Shown here piece after piece: positions 28,123 to 36,397 of a stretch of 64,000 bases of DNA. Numbering within the stretch: the first letter of the stretch is position 1; each line of letters begins with the position of its first letter. The position numbers were made by a program, and so were the translations under genes. The stretch covers positions 1 to 64,000 of the forward strand of contig JADJAG010000006.1 in assembly GCA_016704325.1 (NCBI GenBank). The letters are read 5' to 3'. The notes under the pieces are model-generated. The model saw nothing but the letters and a program-made list of their open reading frames with translations, ran no database searches and had not been told where the DNA came from. The DNA is from Chitinophagaceae bacterium. Lineage in GTDB: Bacteria; Bacteroidota; Bacteroidia; Chitinophagales; UBA10324.

Positions 28123-29424
28123 TTAAATTAAAGCCGGTTTCAACTTCTCCTTAATCACTTCTATCGGCGGATTAAAATATCCATAGGTGATATGTGGGAA
28201 TTCTTTTTTGATTAAATCCATTACTTTTTTCACACCAAGAATATTTCCGGTATCGGTTACTCCGATTCGTTCGAGATACCAGTCCGGGTCAATGTTAAAG
28301 TTGCGCCATTGAATCATAGAAAGATCCGTAACGCGGATGAATTTGCGCAACGCTTCATATTCATCGCTGTCATCAGTCATACCCGGAAATACAAAGTAGT
28401 TGAGTGAAGCCCAGCCATTGAATTTGCGCACCACTTTAACAGACTCAGCCAATGCTTCAAAAGAATAATTGTTGGGAAGGTAATACGCTTCATAGATGTG
28501 CTTTCGTACGCTATTGGTACTTACCCTGATGCTGTTCAATCCGGCTTTACACAGTTTTTCTACGGCTTCCGGCATACTGCCATTGGTGTTGATGTTAATG
28601 CTACCGAGCTGTGTATGCTTCCGTATTTCACGGATGGAATCGCGGATGGTTTCCCACATCAGCAAGGGTTCACCTTCGCAACCCTGCCCGAAACTTACAA
28701 TCGGCCGTGGTGCACTTTTAAGGTGATCAATTGTGTACTCGGCAATTTCAGCAGCGGTCGGTTTGAAAGTTAGTCTGTCCTGTGTACTTTGGATGCTTTC
28801 CTGCTCCGGCTGAAAGGAAATGCATCCTATACAATTCGCATTGCATGCTGGCGAAGTTGGTATTGGTGCTTCATACCTGTTCAGGAAAAAATTTCTTGCA
28901 GCAGGACAATAGTACGTCATTGCACAATTGTATCCGATGTGTTGTAGCAACCGGTTATCCGGAAATTTTTCAATGAGATTCTTAACACTTTCCTGCACTT
29001 TTTCCTGGTCGAAGCTTTTTGGCTCCTGCCTGATATCCGCATCGATACGCACTGCAGGTACATAATATTTCCCATCTAACCAGCCCACAGCAGTATAGGC
29101 AAAAAGTGGAAGCGTGGGCGCATCCTTTTCCTTTTTAGTATAGGATGAAAGGTATAATTGGGTATGTGCCGGAGCCATTTGTGCAGCCACGGCAACCCCC
29201 TTATCGCAAAGAGTTAATGCCCCTGTTTTCTTGTCGAAACCAATTGGCAGCCTGCCAGGTAACTCAAAGAGGTCGCTGCCTTCCGGTAATTCGATGAAAT
29301 CAGCTGCTTCAAGTGCCACTGCATCAAATCCTGACCTGCCTGACATCAGCAAGTTGGGATCATCGCAAATGATACTACTGCCATCGGAATAGACAAGGTT
29401 AGGAACACGTTTAGGTTGAGCCAT
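28123..29424 (-). CDS. Radical SAM protein with uncharacterised N-terminal domain
   Basis: A 433-residue cytoplasmic protein. The [4Fe-4S]-binding CxxxCxxC motif is CNANCIGC (C194, C198, C201), followed by the GxGEP-type segment FGQGCEGEPLL and a TIM-barrel-like remainder (INTNGSM, SIRVSTNS, WASLNYFVFPGMTD). The first 190 residues form a separate domain with LPEGSDLFELPGRLPIGFD and MAPAHTQLYLSSY. That domain is duplicated, without the catalytic part, at 21013-21416. No SPASM-type cysteine cluster is present at the C-terminus, so it is unlikely to be a sulfatase maturase. The reaction is unknown. A minus-strand TAACTTTG box precedes it. Confidence 0.82.
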   Translation of the reverse strand: MAQPKRVPNLVYSDGSSIICDDPNLLMSGRSGFDAVALEAADFIELPEGSDLFELPGRLPIGFDKKTGALTLCDKGVAVAAQMAPAHTQLYLSSYTKKEKDAPTLPLFAYTAVGWLDGKYYVPAVRIDADIRQEPKSFDQEKVQESVKNLIEKFPDNRLLQHIGYNCAMTYYCPAARNFFLNRYEAPIPTSPACNANCIGCISFQPEQESIQSTQDRLTFKPTAAEIAEYTIDHLKSAPRPIVSFGQGCEGEPLLMWETIRDSIREIRKHTQLGSININTNGSMPEAVEKLCKAGLNSIRVSTNSVRKHIYEAYYLPNNYSFEALAESVKVVRKFNGWASLNYFVFPGMTDDSDEYEALRKFIRVTDLSMIQWRNFNIDPDWYLERIGVTDTGNILGVKKVMDLIKKEFPHITYGYFNPPIEVIKEKLKPALI

Positions 29425-29440
29425 AGTTGTAAAGAAGCTG

Positions 29441-29448
29441 CAAAGTTA
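29441..29448 (-). promoter_or_regulatory. Candidate -7 box for the radical SAM gene
   Basis: On the minus strand the sequence is TAACTTTG (TAnnTTTG consensus), 16 bases upstream of the ATG at 29424. No clear -33 element was seen. Confidence 0.45.
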
Positions 29449-29486
29449 ATCGCTTCATTTTTGGCAGGTAGATATTCTTTCTTATT

Positions 29487-29656
29487 GGGTGTACGACATA
29501 TCGTTTAGCTTGTTAAGCAATGGTTGGTGGGTTAAATGGCTAAATGGTTAAATTACTGCGGCGAAGGCGATCACTTGCTATTTTGTAATCACTACGCTAC
29601 TTTACTCACTTACTCACTCACTACTCAATACTCAATTTCCAATTTGTCGTAAACCC
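29487..29656 (-). repeat. MITE-like dispersed repeat, copy 1 (inverted relative to copies 2 and 3)
   Basis: A non-coding element bounded by GGGTGTACGACATAT on the left and the complement of GGGTTTACGACAAATT on the right. The inside is shared with the copies at 39555-39730 and 43316-43518. It includes the TTAACCATTTA/TTTAACCCACC tract, the CTTCGCCGCAG core and the AGTAAGTGAGTAAAGTAG tract. It lies in the gene-free interval 29425-29922. Confidence 0.75.
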
Positions 29657-29705
29657 ATCTTCCGCCCTTCGCTCATGGGCAAAAATTTGCGCCCTTACAC
29701 GTTAA

Positions 29706-29868
29706 GGCACCGCCCTTCGAAATGGCTCCGGGAAAAAAATCTGGTCGCTGAGCGGAGCCGAAGTGCCGGATTTTTTGGATTGGATCAGTTAATTTTTGCC
29801 CTTCGACTCCGCTCAGGGACCGCCCTTCGACTCCGCTCAGGGACCACCCTTCCGCTCGGCCCAGAACC
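29706..29868. repeat. CCCTTCGACTCCGCTCAGGG-type palindromic repeat cluster
   Basis: Two full direct copies of GCCCTTCGACTCCGCTCAG plus GGAC lie at 29798-29820 and 29822-29844. A partial copy follows each end (29708-29732 and 29845-29868). One inverted copy (GGTCGCTGAGCGGAGCCGAAG) lies at 29743-29763. Together they can fold into hairpins beside the agmatinase-family gene's 3' end. Confidence 0.7.
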
Positions 29869-29922
29869 CTGCGAACTCTTAACAATCGACTGTTAATCAT
29901 TCATACATTCAGGCTAGTTAAA

Positions 29923-31077
29923 TTAATCAGCCGTTTCTAAATCCTCATCTTCCTCCACATTTTTTCTTTTAATCCTTTCCGCTCCTTTATTTACACCTTC
30001 GTTGAGCTGATTGTAAGAACTATCCTGGTACATCTTTTTACTAAGCCCCATCAGGTTGCATAATTTATACAGCATTCTAGCACCCACATTCGCATCCCAT
30101 TCTGTAGTGCCGGGGGCTACTTCATTCAGGTCAAAGCCAATGATCTTTCTGCCTGAGCGAACCACTTTAAGGATCAGATAGACAGCTTGTTCAAATTCCA
30201 AACCACCTGCTACAGGGGTTCCGGTATTAGGGCATAGTTTGGGGTCAAGTCCATCAATATCAAAGCTGATATACACAAGAGGAGGCAATTGATTTACCAT
30301 ACTGTCGCAGAGGGTTTGCCATGAAGTGCCTCCATATACATCACGTTTCAGGTCTGCATCAAAGTAGGTCTTCACGCGGCCATTGGAAGCGCGAATCACA
30401 TCTATTTCTTCCTGGCAGTAGTCACGGATACCCACTTGTACCAGTTTCGTTATCTCTTTAATCTTTAGTGCATTGTACATGATGGAAGCATGCGAAAATT
30501 CAAAGCCTTCATAAGCCTTGCGCAAGTCGCAATGCGCATCAATCTGCAAAATGCCATATTCGGGATACACTTCTGCAAGTGCTTCCATTAATCCGAGCGG
30601 TGTGCTATGATCGCCACCCAATAAACCTGGCATTTTATGCTTTAATAGTACCGACCGCATTTCTTCGCGAACCCAATCATTCAATCCAATGCTGCCTATA
30701 TTTATCTGATCGCGCATTTTTCGAAGAAATTTTTCTTCTTCTGGTTCCAGTCCTTCTTCCAGATAGGACAGGTAGTTATTTGCTTTGGCACGCAAATCTT
30801 TTCCCCATTTCATCATCTGCTTATTCACCTTGCGTAGAAAGATGCCTTGCTTCCAGGCATCCTGTAAATCAGGATCATATAGATCAACCTGTTTTGAAGC
30901 TTCCAGGATAGCACTTGGAGCCTTAGCGGTTCCGGTACGGTAGGAAACGGTAACCTCCCAGGGTACAGGAAGTATCACAATATCAGATTCTTCTTCACTA
31001 AAGGGCAAGCCGAAGAGTTGGTTGCCGGATGCCATTCCATTTGGGTTGAAGTGGTCAATTTTTTCTTTTTTGCTCAT
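29923..31077 (-). CDS. Arginase/agmatinase-family ureohydrolase
   Basis: A 384-residue cytoplasmic enzyme of the manganese-dependent ureohydrolase family. Members cleave guanidino compounds such as agmatine or arginine (or formiminoglutamate) to release urea or formamide. Metal-binding motifs are complete: GGDHST, LQIDAHCDLR and ISFDIDGLDP. The helical insertion before GGDHS (KWGKDLRAKANNYLSY) makes it longer than classical agmatinase, as often seen in Bacteroidota. The charged C-terminal tail (RIKRKNVEEDEDLE) is unusual but plausible. It is divergent from ccmE. The exact substrate cannot be decided from sequence; agmatinase (SpeB) is the usual database name. Confidence 0.82.
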   Translation of the reverse strand: MSKKEKIDHFNPNGMASGNQLFGLPFSEEESDIVILPVPWEVTVSYRTGTAKAPSAILEASKQVDLYDPDLQDAWKQGIFLRKVNKQMMKWGKDLRAKANNYLSYLEEGLEPEEEKFLRKMRDQINIGSIGLNDWVREEMRSVLLKHKMPGLLGGDHSTPLGLMEALAEVYPEYGILQIDAHCDLRKAYEGFEFSHASIMYNALKIKEITKLVQVGIRDYCQEEIDVIRASNGRVKTYFDADLKRDVYGGTSWQTLCDSMVNQLPPLVYISFDIDGLDPKLCPNTGTPVAGGLEFEQAVYLILKVVRSGRKIIGFDLNEVAPGTTEWDANVGARMLYKLCNLMGLSKKMYQDSSYNQLNEGVNKGAERIKRKNVEEDEDLETAD

Positions 31078-31215
31078 AAAAAAAAGACATGTTTAAATGC
31101 AAAATTCAAAAAAACAAATGAGTGGATGTTCTTGTTAGCTTCAAAAGTAACATTATACACATAGTGATACGATCTGTGGTGGTCGAACCACTGCATTATT
31201 TCTTTTGGAATGTTG

Positions 31216-31223
31216 TAATTTTG
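31216..31223 (+). promoter_or_regulatory. Candidate -7 box for ccmE-ccmF
   Basis: TAATTTTG matches TAnnTTTG and lies 20 bases before the ccmE ATG at 31244. Confidence 0.5.
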
Positions 31224-31243
31224 TTCGCCGAAGTAAAAAAACC

Positions 31244-31648
31244 ATGAAAAAAATTCACATTGCAGGTCTTGTACTGATTGCAGTCGCCATTGGCTTTATT
31301 GTTACTATGGCCAGTGATTACAGCCAATATGAAACCTTCTCCTCTGCCCAGGGCGAAACAAAAAAAGACTTTCACATTGTTGGTACATTAGTAAAAGACA
31401 AGGATCAGTTTTATGATCCGATCAAAGACCCGAATTATTTCAGCTTCTATCTTCAGGATAATAATGGCGATCAATGTAAGGTGGTCTTTAAAGGAACCAA
31501 GCCACAGGATTTTGACCGCTCAGAACAAATTGTATTAACAGGCAAAATGGATGGAGCTGAGTTCCATGCATCGCATATATTGATGAAATGTCCATCCAAG
31601 TATAAAGTGGATGAGATGGAAGTAACAGAATTCAAATCAAATACCTGA
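31244..31648 (+). CDS. ccmE: Cytochrome c maturation haem chaperone CcmE, CxxxY type
   Basis: A 134-residue membrane-anchored protein that carries haem covalently before it is handed to CcmF for attachment to apocytochromes. The ATG at 31244 starts a single N-terminal membrane helix (HIAGLVLIAVAIGFIVTMA). An OB-fold beta-barrel follows (FHIVGTLVKD, YFSFYLQDNNGDQCKVVF, IVLTGKMDGAEF). The haem-binding site reads KCPSKY: cysteine 116 and tyrosine 120 in a CxxxY arrangement, instead of the HxxxY of Escherichia coli. The stop overlaps the start of ccmF by one base (TGATG). Regulation probably comes from the TAATTTTG box upstream. Confidence 0.88.
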   Translation: MKKIHIAGLVLIAVAIGFIVTMASDYSQYETFSSAQGETKKDFHIVGTLVKDKDQFYDPIKDPNYFSFYLQDNNGDQCKVVFKGTKPQDFDRSEQIVLTGKMDGAEFHASHILMKCPSKYKVDEMEVTEFKSNT

Positions 31649-34080
31649 TGGTTGATAAATTTGAGGGGGAGCATTTACTTCCCGGTCAGCTCGGTCAGAT
31701 TTCTGTCTATACTGCTTTCATTTTTGCTTTAGTTTCGGCAACAGCCTATCTAATTGCCGCCTATTCAAAACAACCAGATAAGGTCATAGCCTGGAAGCGC
31801 TCCGGCAGAATTGCATTCCTTATTCACAGTATTGCCGTATTAAGCATCATAGTCAACCTGTACTATATTATTCAGCAACATTTCTTTGAGTACTATTACG
31901 CATGGTCACATTCCAGTAAAGCTTTGCCGATGAATTACCTGTTATCCTGTTTTTGGGAAGGACAGGAGGGCAGTTTCCTGCTTTGGATGTTTTGGAATGT
32001 AGTGCTAGGCATCGTGCTGATTTTTACCCTGAAGGAAGCTGAAAGCAGGGTTTTGGGAGTCTTTGCAATCGTGCAGGGTTTCTTAGGATCTATGTTACTT
32101 GGATTATACGCGTTTGGCCATAAGATCGGCAGTACACCATTCGCACTGCTACGTGATGAGATGCAGAATGCTCCTATCTTTCAGCGGGCCGACTATTTGA
32201 GTTTTATACAGGACGGTAACGGGCTGAATCCATTGTTGCAAAACTATTGGATGGTGATTCACCCACCGGTATTATTCCTCGGCTTTGCGGCTACGCTGAT
32301 ACCCTTTTCTTTCGCCATGTCAGGTCTTATGAGCAGGAAATTTGACTCCTGGACAAAACCGGTGATGCCCTGGGCCTTGTTTTCTGCGGCAGTATTGGGA
32401 ACCGGAATTATGATGGGTGGAGCATGGGCTTATGAGTCGCTTACTTTTGGCGGCTATTGGGCATGGGATCCGGTTGAAAATGCTTCCCTGGTTCCCTGGC
32501 TCACTTTAATTGCAGGACTTCATACTGCTTTGGTTTATAATAAAACAGGCCGGTCCCTGCGAACTACCTACATATTTTTTATCCTCACTTTTATATTAAT
32601 TCTGTATTCCACTTTTCTCACAAGAAGTGGCATACTGGGCGATACCTCTGTTCATGCATTTACCGACCTCGGCATGAGTGGACAATTGTTGATTTATATG
32701 ACCGGTCTTTCGATCCCGGCCATCGTATTGCTGGCTGTTTACTGGAACAGAATCCCCTCTGTAAAGAAGGATGAAGAAGTTTTATCGCGCGAGTTCTGGA
32801 TATTTATCGGTTCACTGGTATTCCTGTTGTCTTCATTACATATAACGTTTAACACGTCGCTGCCGGTTTGGAATAAGGTATTTGGTACCAACCTTGCCGT
32901 ACCTGCTGATGCCGTTGCATTTTACAATAAGGTACAGATATGGGCTGCCGTGATTATTGCATTGCTGTCAGCCAGTTCCTTATATCTCAAGTTTAAGAAG
33001 GCCGATGTAAAACAATTCTACAAACGGATGGCAGTGTTGCTTGGCATCACTATTCCGGCTACGGCCATCATCGCATACCTGGGTGAGTTTGATTTCGTTT
33101 CACACATTATTTTATTGTTTGCGGCACTATTCGGTGTAGTTGCCAATCTCTACTATTTCATTATTGTCTTATCAGGAAAATGGAAACTATCGGGAGCAGC
33201 CGTTGCACATTTGGGATTTGCACTAACGCTGGTGGGCATATTGTTTTCATCAGCAAAGAAGGAAACCATCTCTTTCAATTCGATGGGGGTTAATTTCGGA
33301 AAGGAGTTTGATGCTGCTGCCCAACGATCAAACATGCTGTTGTATAAGAACGTACCTGTGCAAATGAAGCAGTACATGGTGACCTATGTGGGTGATTCTG
33401 TGGCTGAACCTAATTTCTATTATAAGGTCAATTATGAAGTATTTGATTCTACAACCGGCACCATAAAAGAGCAGTTTACCTTGTACCCCAATGCGCAGAT
33501 CAATCCGAAGATGGGACTTATTGCCAATCCGGATACACGCCATTATCTCTCCAAGGATCTATATACACACGTAACTTCTGTTCCTGATAAGACTAAAGAA
33601 ACAGAGCAAAAGGAAAAGGAATTTAAGTCGAACCTGGTGCAGCGCGGCGACACGATATTTACCACCACCAGTTTTGTGATCCTTGAAAGTATTGAACGTG
33701 TGGCGAATTCAAAAAAGATAACTATTGAGGAAGGCGACCTTGCTGTTGCCGCCAATTTATTGGTGAAGAAACTGGATGGACAAAGTTATTCCGCACAGCC
33801 CTTATTTTATATTCATGGTGATCGTGCCACGTTGGTGGATGATGAATTGCCTGAACTCGGCTTGACGTTTCGGTTGAATAAAATAATTCCAGATGAGAAT
33901 AAGATAGACCTGCAGATTGCTGAAGTAGAGGTACAACCGGACTTTATTGTGATGACGGCTATTGTCTTTCCATATATCAATATTTTGTGGCTGGGAATCA
34001 TCGTTACGATACTTGGATTCGTAATCAGCCTGGTAAGGAATCTGCAGAAAAAGCGTTCTTCGAAACCGGTCCTGCCATAA
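31648..34080 (+). CDS. ccmF: Haem lyase CcmF/CcsA-family cytochrome c assembly protein
   Basis: An 810-residue integral membrane protein with about 13-15 hydrophobic segments. The haem-handling WWD-type loop reads GGYWAWDPVENASLVPW. Other family hallmarks are WMVIHPPVLFLGF, FLTRSGILGDTSVHAF and a large periplasmic loop late in the protein (about 560-760). It receives haem from CcmE and joins it to CxxCH motifs of c-type cytochromes in the periplasm. Translationally coupled to ccmE by a one-base overlap. CcmABCD and CcmG/H are not in the window. Confidence 0.9.
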   Translation: MVDKFEGEHLLPGQLGQISVYTAFIFALVSATAYLIAAYSKQPDKVIAWKRSGRIAFLIHSIAVLSIIVNLYYIIQQHFFEYYYAWSHSSKALPMNYLLSCFWEGQEGSFLLWMFWNVVLGIVLIFTLKEAESRVLGVFAIVQGFLGSMLLGLYAFGHKIGSTPFALLRDEMQNAPIFQRADYLSFIQDGNGLNPLLQNYWMVIHPPVLFLGFAATLIPFSFAMSGLMSRKFDSWTKPVMPWALFSAAVLGTGIMMGGAWAYESLTFGGYWAWDPVENASLVPWLTLIAGLHTALVYNKTGRSLRTTYIFFILTFILILYSTFLTRSGILGDTSVHAFTDLGMSGQLLIYMTGLSIPAIVLLAVYWNRIPSVKKDEEVLSREFWIFIGSLVFLLSSLHITFNTSLPVWNKVFGTNLAVPADAVAFYNKVQIWAAVIIALLSASSLYLKFKKADVKQFYKRMAVLLGITIPATAIIAYLGEFDFVSHIILLFAALFGVVANLYYFIIVLSGKWKLSGAAVAHLGFALTLVGILFSSAKKETISFNSMGVNFGKEFDAAAQRSNMLLYKNVPVQMKQYMVTYVGDSVAEPNFYYKVNYEVFDSTTGTIKEQFTLYPNAQINPKMGLIANPDTRHYLSKDLYTHVTSVPDKTKETEQKEKEFKSNLVQRGDTIFTTTSFVILESIERVANSKKITIEEGDLAVAANLLVKKLDGQSYSAQPLFYIHGDRATLVDDELPELGLTFRLNKIIPDENKIDLQIAEVEVQPDFIVMTAIVFPYINILWLGIIVTILGFVISLVRNLQKKRSSKPVLP

Positions 34081-34139
34081 TTAAGCGCAACTCTTTTAGA
34101 TTTCTATTACTTATACATGGATCAGCAGTGTATTATTGA

Positions 34140-34147
34140 TAATTTTG
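34140..34147 (+). promoter_or_regulatory. Candidate -7 box for the DUF2520 gene
   Basis: TAATTTTG matches TAnnTTTG, 22 bases before the ATG at 34170. Confidence 0.45.
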
Positions 34148-34169
34148 CGCCTTCAAATGTCTTATTATC

Positions 34170-34946
34170 ATGAAGTCTTACAAGATCGTAATTATCGGTT
34201 CAGGTAATGTAGGGTATCAAATGGCCTGGCACCTGCATAATGCAGGACACCAGATCATTCAGGTTTTCAGCAGGCATCTTCCGTCCGCCAAATGGATTGG
34301 AAACCTGATGGATATACCCTGTACTGACTCTTATTCGGAAATTTCGCAGGAAGCAGACATCTATCTTGTTACTGTGAAAGATGATGCGATCAGTGACGTG
34401 GCAGAGCAATTGAAACTTAATGGGCAGGTGATTGCTCATACCTCAGGCAGCGTGCCGGGCAGCGTATTGAAAAATGTGAGCGACAATTTTGGCATTTTCT
34501 ATCCGTTGCAAACGCTATCCAGAAATGTTTCGGTTGATTTTTCTACCATACCGATTTGTGTTGATGCATCCAATGCAGCAACGCTTCACATTTTAAGAGA
34601 CTTGGGAGGAACCCTGACCGGAAAGATCATTGAAGTAAATGACGAACAGCGTTTTGCGATCCATGTGGCCGCAGTATTCGCCAATAACTTTACTAACCAT
34701 CTCTTTTCCATTTCCCAGATGATTTTGGAGCAAAGTGGCTTATCATTTGAAATTTTTAAGCCACTCATTAATGAAACCGTCCGAAAAATTCAGAACCATG
34801 ATCCGTTGAATGTGCAAACCGGTCCGGCCGTACGCCGCGATAACCTGACAATAGAAAATCACCTGGAGTATCTGAAAAAGGACGGCCGTTTCGCCGAGAT
34901 TTATAAGGTGCTTACAGCAGATATTCAACGCTGGAAGCCTGAGTAA
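34170..34946 (+). CDS. Rossmann-like/DUF2520 oxidoreductase-family protein
   Basis: A 258-residue cytoplasmic protein. The N-terminal Rossmann fold has the dinucleotide-binding motif IGSGNVGYQMAWHL. The C-terminal DUF2520 helical domain contains FYPLQTLS, then RFAIHVAAVFANNFTNHL. It resembles pyrroline-5-carboxylate reductase and F420-dependent NADP reductase-like proteins, but the substrate is unknown. The gene stands between ccmF and the ferredoxin gene with its own promoter-like box and no coupling. Confidence 0.82.
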   Translation: MKSYKIVIIGSGNVGYQMAWHLHNAGHQIIQVFSRHLPSAKWIGNLMDIPCTDSYSEISQEADIYLVTVKDDAISDVAEQLKLNGQVIAHTSGSVPGSVLKNVSDNFGIFYPLQTLSRNVSVDFSTIPICVDASNAATLHILRDLGGTLTGKIIEVNDEQRFAIHVAAVFANNFTNHLFSISQMILEQSGLSFEIFKPLINETVRKIQNHDPLNVQTGPAVRRDNLTIENHLEYLKKDGRFAEIYKVLTADIQRWKPE

Positions 34947-35035
34947 AGGAATAACCGTTGCACTTTTTTAGATGTCAATTTTCAAATAACAAACAGAATT
35001 AAAGCCCATTGAACCTATTAAGCCGGCATAGGTTA

Positions 35036-35043
35036 TATCTTTG
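35036..35043 (+). promoter_or_regulatory. Candidate -7 box for fdx-iscX
   Basis: TATCTTTG matches TAnnTTTG, 27 bases upstream of the ferredoxin ATG at 35071. Confidence 0.5.
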
Positions 35044-35070
35044 CGCGATTTTAAGCAGCATCAACAGATA

Positions 35071-35403
35071 ATGTACACCATCCATTTTACATTTGAAGAG
35101 AAGGAAATTCAGCCGGTAACCGTTACTTCTCCGGATGGAGACACTTTGCTGGAGGTGGCCATAAAGAATGATATTCACCTGCATCATAATTGTGGTGGAG
35201 TATGTGCCTGCAGCACCTGCCAGATTTACCTGGAGCAGGGTGAAGAATTTGTGGATGAAATGACGGATAAGGAAGAAGATTTCATTGACCGGGCACGCAA
35301 CCCGAGGCTGACTTCAAGGCTTGCCTGTCAATGCCTGCTGAATGAAGGGAGCGGCGAACTTTCTGTAATGATTCCGGATCAATCAGGTATACTGGGAGAA
35401 TAG
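35071..35403 (+). CDS. fdx: [2Fe-2S] ferredoxin, adrenodoxin/Isc type
   Basis: A 110-residue ferredoxin. The ATG at 35071 was chosen over an upstream TTG. Cluster ligands lie in HHNCGGVCACSTC and in LACQC further on, matching the Cx5Cx2C...C layout of the adrenodoxin/Fdx class. It probably donates electrons for iron-sulfur cluster assembly, or to another redox enzyme. An iscX homologue begins 64 bases downstream, which supports the assembly role. No IscS, IscU, IscA, HscA or HscB gene is nearby. Confidence 0.88.
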   Translation: MYTIHFTFEEKEIQPVTVTSPDGDTLLEVAIKNDIHLHHNCGGVCACSTCQIYLEQGEEFVDEMTDKEEDFIDRARNPRLTSRLACQCLLNEGSGELSVMIPDQSGILGE

Positions 35404-35467
35404 CGAATACGGATAGTCCTTCATGCGCGCTACTTAGGATAATTTAACATCTATTAATACACAGAAA

Positions 35468-35701
35468 ATGCACGAACCTCCAATTCATTGGAATGATCAT
35501 GAAGACATCGCTCAAAAACTCTATGAGAAGTTTGGGGATGATTTCAATGAATCAAAAATTTACCGGATTCGCTTCACTGAATTGATTGAATGGGTACTCC
35601 AACTACCCGGATTTTCCGGTAAGAGGGAGGAAAGCAATGAAAGTCACCTGGAAATGATACAGTCTGCCTGGGTGTATGAATGGAGAGATAACCAACATTA
35701 A
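35468..35701 (+). CDS. iscX: IscX (YfhJ)-family iron-sulfur assembly accessory protein
   Basis: A 77-residue acidic protein with the IscX pattern: IHWNDHEDIAQKLYEKFGD, then TELIEWVLQLPGF, then IQSAWVYEW at the end. IscX binds IscS and iron and tunes cluster assembly. It follows the ferredoxin gene in the same orientation, as in isc operons, although the rest of that operon is not here. Confidence 0.88.
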   Translation: MHEPPIHWNDHEDIAQKLYEKFGDDFNESKIYRIRFTELIEWVLQLPGFSGKREESNESHLEMIQSAWVYEWRDNQH

Positions 35702-35807
35702 ACAAGGTTGCTTATTTCATTGCCCAAGTGTATTGAGTCTTTACTGAAACCGTGAAAGCTTATTGTTTTCCGGTCAGGTTTTAATCAATGATAATAGTAT
35801 CACAGTT

Positions 35808-36329
35808 ATGGCTAAATCGAAATCCGCACCAACTCATTTTCTGGAATTATTGAAAGATACAACAGCAATAGTTTTGGATGTGGATGGAGTGCTTACCGAT
35901 GGTTCGTTATTGATCACCAATAATGGAGATGAGTTGAGAACCATGAATATCCGTGATGGTTATGCATTGCAGCTTGCGGTAAAAAAGGGTCTTATGGTTG
36001 CTGTTATTTCAGGAGGCAAATCCAATGGTGTTATTTATAGGTTAAATCGCCTTGGTATTCAATATGTGTTGATGGGTGTGGAAGACAAACCCGGCGCCCT
36101 CAGGCAACTGGCCTCCGCACTGAAAATGGATCTTGCAACCACAGTTTATATGGGAGATGATATCCCGGATGTGGAAGTAATGCAGTTGTGTGGTTTTCCA
36201 TGCTGCCCTGCTGATGCTGCAGCTGAAGTGAAGGCGATCGCCAAATATACTTCACCCTTTGAAGGAGGAAATGGCTGCGTACGTGATGTAATTGAAAAAA
36301 TATTGAAGCTACAGGCTAAATGGCAATAG
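35808..36329 (+). CDS. kdsC: KdsC-like HAD phosphatase
   Basis: A 173-residue, cap-less HAD phosphatase; the start at 35808 (MAKSKSAP) is preferred over 35763. The nucleophile motif is VLDVDGVLTDG, motif II VISGGKS, and motif IV YMGDDIPDVEVM. This is the pattern of 3-deoxy-D-manno-octulosonate 8-phosphate phosphatase, which removes the phosphate from Kdo8P in lipid A-core biosynthesis. The C-terminal tail after GGNGCVRD fits the family. Other members of this clade hydrolyse related sugar acid phosphates, so the substrate is likely but not proven. Confidence 0.82.
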   Translation: MAKSKSAPTHFLELLKDTTAIVLDVDGVLTDGSLLITNNGDELRTMNIRDGYALQLAVKKGLMVAVISGGKSNGVIYRLNRLGIQYVLMGVEDKPGALRQLASALKMDLATTVYMGDDIPDVEVMQLCGFPCCPADAAAEVKAIAKYTSPFEGGNGCVRDVIEKILKLQAKWQ

Positions 36330-36397
36330 CTTTGTTAAGTACTCTTGCTGAATCTAGCCTGTTTTGTTTATTCAGTGCCCATTCCATAGCACATTAA

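Noticed and set aside
28123..29424. Radical SAM protein as the maturase of the nearby sulfatase
   Set aside because: The C-terminal SPASM cysteines of anaerobic sulfatase maturases are absent; only the CxxxCxxC motif and scattered cysteines are seen.
29673..29900. Short open frames on both strands
   Set aside because: They translate the palindromic repeat (SLSGVEG repeated), which explains the open frames without coding.
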